From positions 1 to 27,010 of the forward strand of contig JFHB01000305.1 in assembly GCA_000729835.1 (NCBI GenBank): a DNA stretch of 27,010 bases, in the 5' to 3' direction. This stretch comes from Atkinsonella hypoxylon. Its lineage: Eukaryota; Ascomycota; Sordariomycetes; Hypocreales; Clavicipitaceae. The notes under the pieces are model-generated. The model was not told the origin of the DNA. It did no database searches and was given only the letters and a program-made list of their open reading frames with translations. Every line of letters starts with the position of its first letter. Position 1 is the first letter of the stretch. The position numbers were made by a program, and so were the translations under genes. Shown here piece by piece: positions 20,481 to 27,010 of the stretch.

Positions 20481-23362
20481 TAAATAGAGAGTTTAGGCTT
20501 CTAAGTTATACTTAAAGGTAAGGTAAGTTCTATAAATAGCTTATAATTACTTTTAGCTTTAAAATACTATTTAATCCTTTAATATAAAGCGTATTTACCT
20601 ATAGGTTTATAATAGACTTCTTCTCTTTAATATAATTTCCTATATATTCTTATATAACATTCTATAAATCCTTCTAAATACTACTAGGTAGCTGTTTTAT
20701 ATATTTATTAGTAATATCTTCTTTATTGTCTTCTATTGCCTCTTTAACTATAGTAGATATTATCTTAATAACATTAATTAATTAATCTTTCTACTTCTTA
20801 ACTCTTTACCTCTTCCTTAGAATAGAATATAGAGGTATAACTTTAGCACTTATTCTATTAATATAATAGACTTTATTAACACTATTTACTTATATTAAGC
20901 ATTTATTCTCTATTACTTCTGTAAGTATAGGTATTAATTAGTATAGGTCTTATAAGCTAACTTTAATCTTTTTCTAAAAAATATCTTTAAATAATTATAT
21001 AAAAAGCTATACTTTTATATCTATAGAGCTATCTTCTTTAGCTTTCTTTTTTTTCCTTTTTACTTAGTCTTTTAAAGCTCCTTCTTACTTAATAAAGTGT
21101 TATATCTTTACAGTATAAACTCTAAAGGGCTAGGCTATAATTCTCTTCTTAATTAGTATATAAAGAGTTCTTTTAAGTCTATATTCCTTTATCTTAAACA
21201 TTAAAGTTACTATAGTACTATTAGTAAAGTCCCTCTTAAGAATAGCTTTTAGTAGAATATATATTAAGTAATAATTAGAAATATTAATCTTATTAAAGAT
21301 TTAATCTAATATCTCTCTCTTTTTCTTACTAAGCTTTTAATAGTTTAATGTTTTTCTACTAAATTCTTTAACTTAAGAATAATACTATTTTATAATATAG
21401 TAGTTAAAGTAATTAACCTAAAACACTATAAGCCTATAAAGATAACTTTCTATACTAAAGAAGCTTTATATAAGAATAAATAGCACTAAATTATTTAATT
21501 CTACTGTTAAGATACTTACTCTTTAATTATACTTTATAAAGCTAATCTTATTGTTATACTAATAAAACTAGCATTAATCTATATAATAACCTTCCTTACT
21601 ATAGTAATAGCAGTAATACTGCTTTATATAGCTTCTAGTTATATAGGTCCTAAAGCTCTAGGCATTATTATATATATTAATAGCGTTAATATATATATTC
21701 TACCTTTTCTTCTTCTTTTTCTTAAATTTCTCTTTAAAAAGCTTTATAATATCTATCTTTAAAACTACTTACTTTATAAGTATAATCTTTATATCTTTAA
21801 ACTTTTAAGTTAAATTATTTATTTAATCTTTTACTTCTAAAATAAACTATATAATTTCCTTAGCCTTATAACTAAAATTACTTATACTATAATACTTAAA
21901 ACTTCTTCTGCCTAAAGGTATATAAAGGTAGTTTCTTCTATTATTATAAAGTCTAGAATTACAGTCTTCTAGCTCTATTCTAGCTTATATATACTAGCTA
22001 AGCTGCTTTAATAACTCTCTATAGAGTATTGCAATAAACTTAGCTTTAGTAACTTTTATTTAATCTATAAAGCTAGTAAGTATAGTATCTAGTAAGGCCT
22101 TATAAATGTAATTAAACTAAGAGGTTATACTGCACTATATATAGAGCTTAGCGCTAATTATAGCAGCTTAATGCTCTTAAAGCTAATAAAGAGTGTTCTT
22201 TATAGTCCTTAAATAGTTTCTCTTTAGGTCTTTAAGCTTTTTATTAGCTTACTCCTTTTAATTCTAAGGAGTAGCTTTATACTAAAGTAAAAGCTGCTCT
22301 TTAGCTTCTTTTTAATTATATAAAGTATAAATAACCTTTATATACTTATAGATTAATAGGTTAATATAATAAATAAATATTTTCTATTAGTTTTCCTTTA
22401 GAATAAATAAGGTCTCTATTTTTAGCTTAAAGCTAGTTAAGTAATTAAGAATATTTTCTCTTTTAAATTAATATATATTAAACTTCTTATTAAAGGTAGC
22501 TTAAGCTTACTGCTTTTTAATAGCTTTATATATAGCTTTAGTAAAAGCCTTATAAAGTATAGCTATAGCGCTATTAGTACTAGCCTTTTTATTTTAAGTA
22601 TTTAATTCTATTATAACCTTAGGTTTTAAAATAACTTTTTTAGAAGATTTACTAGATTAGTTAAGGCTAATATTAGCTGCTTTAGATATAAAGCTTATGC
22701 TTTTTTTTAAAGAATATAGAATACTAAACTTATATAAATAGCTAGTAAAATAGCTTAATATAAAAGGTAGGTATAAAAAGAATAATTAATCTTACTTAGT
22801 AGAAAGAGTATAATATATATAATTCCTTATATTAGCTATACTTTTAATACTTTTACCTTCTACTTCTATAGTTATATAAGCTTTTAACGCTAAGATATAG
22901 AGGCTAAGAACTTAATTACTAATAATAGTAAATATAAAGATAACTACTAAAATAAGAATAAAAGAGAAATTTTTCTCTATAATTAAATAATTATAACGTT
23001 TAAAGGACCTAAAAACTTCCTTTTTACTATATTAAGGCTATCTTAGCTAAGGGTAAAATAGAGGTTAAATAGGCTAGCTAGTATTTACAATATAGTAACT
23101 ATCTTTAACTAAGCTTAGCCCTTCTTAGCTTAAAAAAGCTATAGAAATTTTCTTTTTCTCTTAATTAAATAATCCCTTATAATATAGAGCTTTTATCTCT
23201 ATAATTTCCTTCTTTCTTATATTAGCAATATTTAAGCTAAAGCGCTCTTTTATCTTTAATACTTAGTAGCTTTTTCTTCTTTCTTCTAGAATCTCTATAA
23301 AAAACCTTTTAATTATATAATGCACTTTAATTAGAATAAGTCCCTAGTAAAGCCTCTATTTT
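20481..23362 (-). pseudogene. Gypsy Gag region, heavily degraded
   Basis: This lies between the 5' LTR and protease, where Gag must be. From 20480 up to about 21000 the protease frame stays readable and is Glu/Lys/Asp-rich (for example KEAIEDNKEDITNKYIKQL near 20720-20780). A Lys-Cys-Leu-Ile patch near 20900 lies where a CCHC knuckle could be, but the other ligands are not visible. Above about 21000 I see only AT-rich sequence with dense stops in all frames and cannot place the Gag start. No primer-binding site was recognised next to the LTR. Confidence 0.55.
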
Positions 23363-23849
23363 TATTGTTTTAAGACTAAACCTCTAAATAACTATATAGT
23401 TTATACTAAAGTAGGTAATAATATAGTATATATTAAGATTAAAGAGAATTAGTAAAGAGTAAGATATTTAATAGTATATACTATTAAATAATAGCTAGTA
23501 AGAAGATTAAATAGTTTAAAAAGGTAGAAAATAAAATATTAATTACAGCTTAGAAGATATATATATATAAAAGGAGCTAAATATATTAAAGTGTTAAAGA
23601 AAGCATTAGTATTAATAAAGTAATATCTCTTAAGTATTAAGTGTTGTAAATTAAAGTAGGCTAAAAGATATTAATTAATTAAAAAAAGTAAAAGCTAAAA
23701 AGAGCTAGTAGAAGCTACTTATATACTTACTTTTTTTAAACTATTTAGATATTTAAGTAATATATACTTTTATAGAGAAAACCTATATATAGTATCTCTT
23801 ATAAAGCTAATATAAGAGCGTAAGGGAGTAACCTTACTGTAATATAATA
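23363..23849 (-). repeat. Gypsy 5' LTR (right copy)
   Basis: 487 bp, collinear with 4266-4751. Where the two differ this copy nearly always carries T or A, so it is the more strongly RIP-mutated one. It ends at LINE ORF2 sequence. Confidence 0.92.
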
Positions 23850-26600
23850 GTTTTATATATTAAAGCTAAGTAGCTACTAGAGCGTATACTTAGTGTATTT
23901 AGTTTACTATACTATTTTATTTAATTCTTTCCCTAAATTTATAAGCTCTATAGTTTAAGTAAAGGTCTAAAGAGAGAATTACTGCCTCTATCTTAGCTAA
24001 GGCCTATAGAGTAGCTTTATAGGCTTTAAGGACTCTATATAGATAAATAAGCTATTTCTTAATAAAAGCTTTAGCTATACTATATAGTTTCTTTTTACTT
24101 TAGGTTAAAGTATAGTATATACTTACTTTATAGGTAACTATATTCTAAATAACTTATATATATATTAATTAAGCCTTCTTAAACTAATATCTCTATATTA
24201 AGGCTATTAATATAGTAAGAGTAAGCTGCTACTACTTTAGCTTTACCTTAACCTTAGCTAAATAGGCTTTTTATTGCAGTTTTCTAGAGATTTATACACT
24301 AAGGAACCTTATAAACTATATAGGCTAAATTATTATAGTGCTAAGCTAAACTAATATTATATTTACTCTATAGCCTTTAGTAAAGTATAAAAGCTTACTC
24401 TTTATTAGGTTAAATTAAAAGCTTAACTCTTTTAACTATTCCTTATAGACTACTTAAGCGTACTTAAGCTGCCTCTAGGTCTTTACTATACTTCTTTTAT
24501 ATATAATAATATTAATATTATTAAAGAACTTTAGTGTAATAGTAGTATTTACTTCTTTAAGTTTTTTATATAAAGGTATAATATATAGTAAGAAAAGAAT
24601 AAAGAAAATAAAGAACCTCTATAGTACCTCTATAGGTATAGCTAGCTTCTCTATAGTTTCTTTAGTAAAGTAAAGGTATATTAACCTTAAGGTAGTAAAG
24701 CTATAAACTTAAGCTACTATTTAGCTTAAGAGCTCTACTTAAACTAGTATATAGACTAATTTAATGTAGCTAACTATATTAAAGGCTATAGAGATATTTA
24801 GCTGCAGTAGTAAAGTAGTTTTACTATAGTGCTAAGCTATATAAATAACCTCTATAAGTATACTAAGAGCTACTTTAGTAAACCTATTTACTCTATTGCC
24901 TATTTAAAGCTCTAGTAGAAGTAATCTCTCCTTAGTAGTATAAGTAAGCTACTATACTACTGCTGCTTTTAGCACTTTCTTTATAACATTAAGTAAAGAG
25001 ATAGGTCTTTACTTTTCTACCTTTTAGAGGTCTTTTAGGAGCTTTTTAGGCTTCTTAAGTACTATAACTCTTGCTTTTTAGAAGAGAGCTAAGTAGTAGT
25101 TAAGCTAGCAGTTAGTATTAAGTAAGTGTATTAAGGCCTTCTTTATAGGCAGCCTATAGGCTTTTAGGAAGCTAGCTAGTAGCTTATTATCTTCTAGTGC
25201 CTTCTAGCTTACTATATTATATAGTATATTCTTTACGTTATTTTCTATAAAGTAGTTCTTTAGTAGAAATAGAGTAGTATTAAGGTAGAGAAATTATAGA
25301 TCTAAAATACTAATTAAGTTAGCCTTAAACTCTAAAAAGAATCTCTTAGTAAAGGTAGTAGCTTTCTTTATATATATTATAGGTATAACTGTAGTACTAT
25401 TTACTATATAAACTAACGTTAGTATTTAGTTAGTTTCTAAAGGGAGGCTGCTATATAACTTAGCCTATCTTTTAAGGCTCTAAAGGTTACTATAGTAAAA
25501 TTTAGCTTTATTAATAGTATTCCTTTAGGCTTTTCTCTATTTCTCTCTTATAATTTAGTTTTAAGATATTACTGCCTTAGTAGTAAGCTGCTAGTTATTA
25601 TTAGTTCTATTAGTGCACTAATATTTTAGAGCTATATTAGCTTCCCTTTTTGCTTTATAAGCTTATTAGTTTTACTATAGCAGCTGTCTAAAGGCGCTTT
25701 AGAGCTTCTTTAGAGCTATAATATTTATAATTGCTTAAAGCTAGTCTATTAGCTACTATATATAGGTATTAATTTTAGCGTAGATCTATATAGGTGCAGC
25801 AGTATAACTAGCTTAAAGGTAGTTATTAGCTTTAACTTAAACTATATCTCTATCTATAAAGAACTATAGGTATATTATTAGTCTATTGTCTTTAGAGCTT
25901 AGGTTTAATTTAACTTTAACTATCTATAGTATATAGTTAAAGCTAGCTAAAGGGGCTAGGCTAATATATTTAATTCTTAAGTTATAGGTTACTTAAGTAT
26001 AGTTTATTATACTATTTCTTTTTCTTTATACTCTTTAGGTAACCTTACTCTAAAGTATAGTAAAGCTAAGCTACTACTTTATTATAAATATAAGTATAGT
26101 GTTGCAGCTTAGTAATGTTCTATTTACCTTATTCTACATTAAGTAATACTAATTAAAGTTACCTATAAAGATACTTTAAGCTCTAGAGTAAATTAAGCTA
26201 AAGTTAGTAAAGAAGGTAGCTTAATCCCTTTTATATAGTAGTAAGTAAATAGAGTAAATCTTAGTGCCTTCTAATTAAACGCTATACTAGTTTATTTTAT
26301 TCTAAACTACCTACTTCTTAGAACTATACTATTTATTAATATATATTACTATATAGCCCCTATATACTACTAGCTAGAACTACTTTAGGCTTAGATTAAA
26401 GGGAAACTAATTAGTTCTAGCTAGCTCCTATAGCGCTACTACATCTATATTGTTCTAATAGATTAAGGCTAGCTGTATTAGCGTTAATCTCTTCTATATA
26501 TTCTAGTATATAACTGTTAGTATATAGAGTTTAGAGCTAAGGATAGAGGTACAGCAGTATTAGTTTAAAGTGTACTAGCCTTAGTATATTAGCTTAAGAA
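23850..26600 (-). pseudogene. Tad1-like LINE ORF2 (endonuclease region, reverse transcriptase), interrupted
   Basis: The non-LTR retrotransposon polymerase that copies RNA at a nicked target. The RT is clear on the minus strand: RVIVLKKPKK and RPISLLNVIKKVL near 25000-25100; a Gly-Asn-Arg-x-Asn-Arg-x-Thr block near 24890; motif A as Ala-Phe-Asn-Ile-Val near 24770-24786 (Asp usual); a Val-Leu-stop-Arg-Phe-Phe block near 24570-24610 matching the usual VPQGSPLSPILF; motif C degraded to Phe-Asn-Asn near 24517-24528; then KSKLLYFTKGYRV near 24370-24405 and LDLYLNYRAYKFRERIK near 23915-23970, both typical of Tad1-clade ORF2. The frame is constant over 23968-24786. An APE-type endonuclease should occupy about 25500-26550, but I could not place its catalytic motifs. 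The ORF start near 26600 is approximate. The C-terminus is at 3731-4265, beyond the gypsy. Confidence 0.85.
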
Positions 26601-27010
26601 GGGCGTAATACCTTAGCTAAAGGGGCATAATAGAGATATTAGCTTATTTTTGCTTCTTAGGGGTCTTTTAGGCTTCCTTTTCCTTAAGAAGGCCTCTTAG
26701 AACAGTAACCTACTAGCTTAACGCCTATAGCTATAGTTTAGCTCTAAAGTAAGCTGCTTATAGTTAATAAACTTAGAGGGCTTATTACTATATACTTCTC
26801 TTACTCTATCTTAATGTTCCTTAGCTACTAAGTAGAGGTAGAACTAGGCTAAGTAGGCTCTATAGCAGTTAAAGCACTGTTCTTATATATATCTCTATTT
26901 AGTTAAGTATATATTTTCTTTATCTTTATATTAGCTAGCACTATAGTAGCTATATTAAGGGGTTTTCTTATAAAATCTTATAATATAGCTAAACCTATAG
27001 CAGTAAAAGT
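26600..27010 (-). pseudogene. LINE ORF1 (Gag-like) C-terminal end, partial
   Basis: Before ORF2, a second frame (first bases 2 mod 3) reads Gln-Cys-Phe-Asn-Cys at 26865-26879, then Ala-Tyr-Leu-Ala-stop-Phe-Tyr and VAKEH, RVREVYSNKPSKFINYKQL. This fits the last zinc knuckle of Tad1-like ORF1 (Cys-x2-Cys-x4-His-x-Ala-Trp-x5-Cys, then a basic tail), with His changed to Tyr and Trp to stop. A Lys/Arg-rich segment follows near 26670-26700. ORF1 extends past the right edge. The frame change to ORF2 near 26600 is not resolved. Confidence 0.6.

Larger units (their letters stand above)
4266..23849 (-). mobile_element. Ty3/gypsy LTR retrotransposon, RIP-dead, carrying a nested copia
   Basis: It is bounded by direct repeats of 486 bp (4266-4751) and 487 bp (23363-23849). 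On the minus strand the LTR begins TA (probably mutated TG) and ends CA. The gene order on the minus strand is Gag region, protease, RT, RNase H, integrase, which is the Ty3/gypsy order. About 11.7 kb remain once the nested copia (12512-20347) is subtracted, which is long for this family. The element lies inside LINE ORF2: LINE RT sequence ends at its right side and the LINE C-terminus starts at its left. No clean target-site duplication is visible (TAGTT on the left, GTTTT on the right). Every coding region is full of stops. Confidence 0.88.

Noticed and set aside
20890..20935. CCHC zinc knuckle of gypsy Gag
   Set aside because: Only one Cys is visible; the other ligands cannot be derived by simple RIP reversal.
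4262..23853. AGTTT at 4262-4266 and 23849-23853 as the gypsy target duplication
   Set aside because: It would take one base from each LTR end, spoil the TG...CA ends, and put the LINE halves out of frame. It is kept only as a coincidence.
1..27010. CRISPR array, rRNA, tRNA gene or bacterial operon features
   Set aside because: No regularly spaced repeats, no rRNA-like blocks and no foldable tRNA were seen; the content is eukaryotic retroelements.

Overview
This window looks like an AT-rich, repeat-only block from the genome of a filamentous ascomycete (Pezizomycotina). No intact gene was found. The DNA carries the mark of repeat-induced point mutation (RIP): CpA and TpG are strongly depleted, TpA is in great excess, TGA and TCA triplets are almost missing over long stretches, and old reading frames are full of TAG and TAA where Gln or Trp codons once stood. 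RIP is known from Pezizomycotina; the exact species cannot be read from the window.

The main content is a set of nested retrotransposons, all on the minus strand. The outer one is a Tad1-like LINE. Its ORF1 end and most of ORF2 lie at 23850-27010 (running off the right edge), and the ORF2 C-terminus lies at 3731-4265. A Ty3/gypsy LTR element (4266-23849, LTRs of 486 and 487 bp) is inserted in LINE ORF2. A Ty1/copia LTR element (12512-20347, two 691-bp LTRs, perfect 5-bp target duplication ATTAT) is inserted inside the gypsy protease domain. Removing the copia element plus one target copy restores a continuous gypsy protease-RT reading frame. The copia is the youngest and least RIP-damaged layer: long parts of its Gag-Pol still read well, but it has many stops and a one-base frameshift.

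Left of the LINE fragment are older or unassigned traces: a plus-strand Ser/Pro/Gln-rich reading frame at 2764-3543 whose ATG seems to have become ATA, a minus-strand coding trace at about 1-930 that crosses the left edge and includes a RIP-poor island near 85-262, a 60-bp and a 23-bp tandem duplication, and a CTT microsatellite. Within the gypsy, about 3.8 kb between the end of pol and the 3' LTR is more than such an element usually needs and shows plus-strand coding traces of unknown origin.

All elements here appear dead. Several catalytic Asp codons have become Asn, the change expected from RIP acting on GAT/GAC. The least expected structure is the copia 5' leader (about 19170-19640), which is unusually intact and packed with short perfect hairpins.
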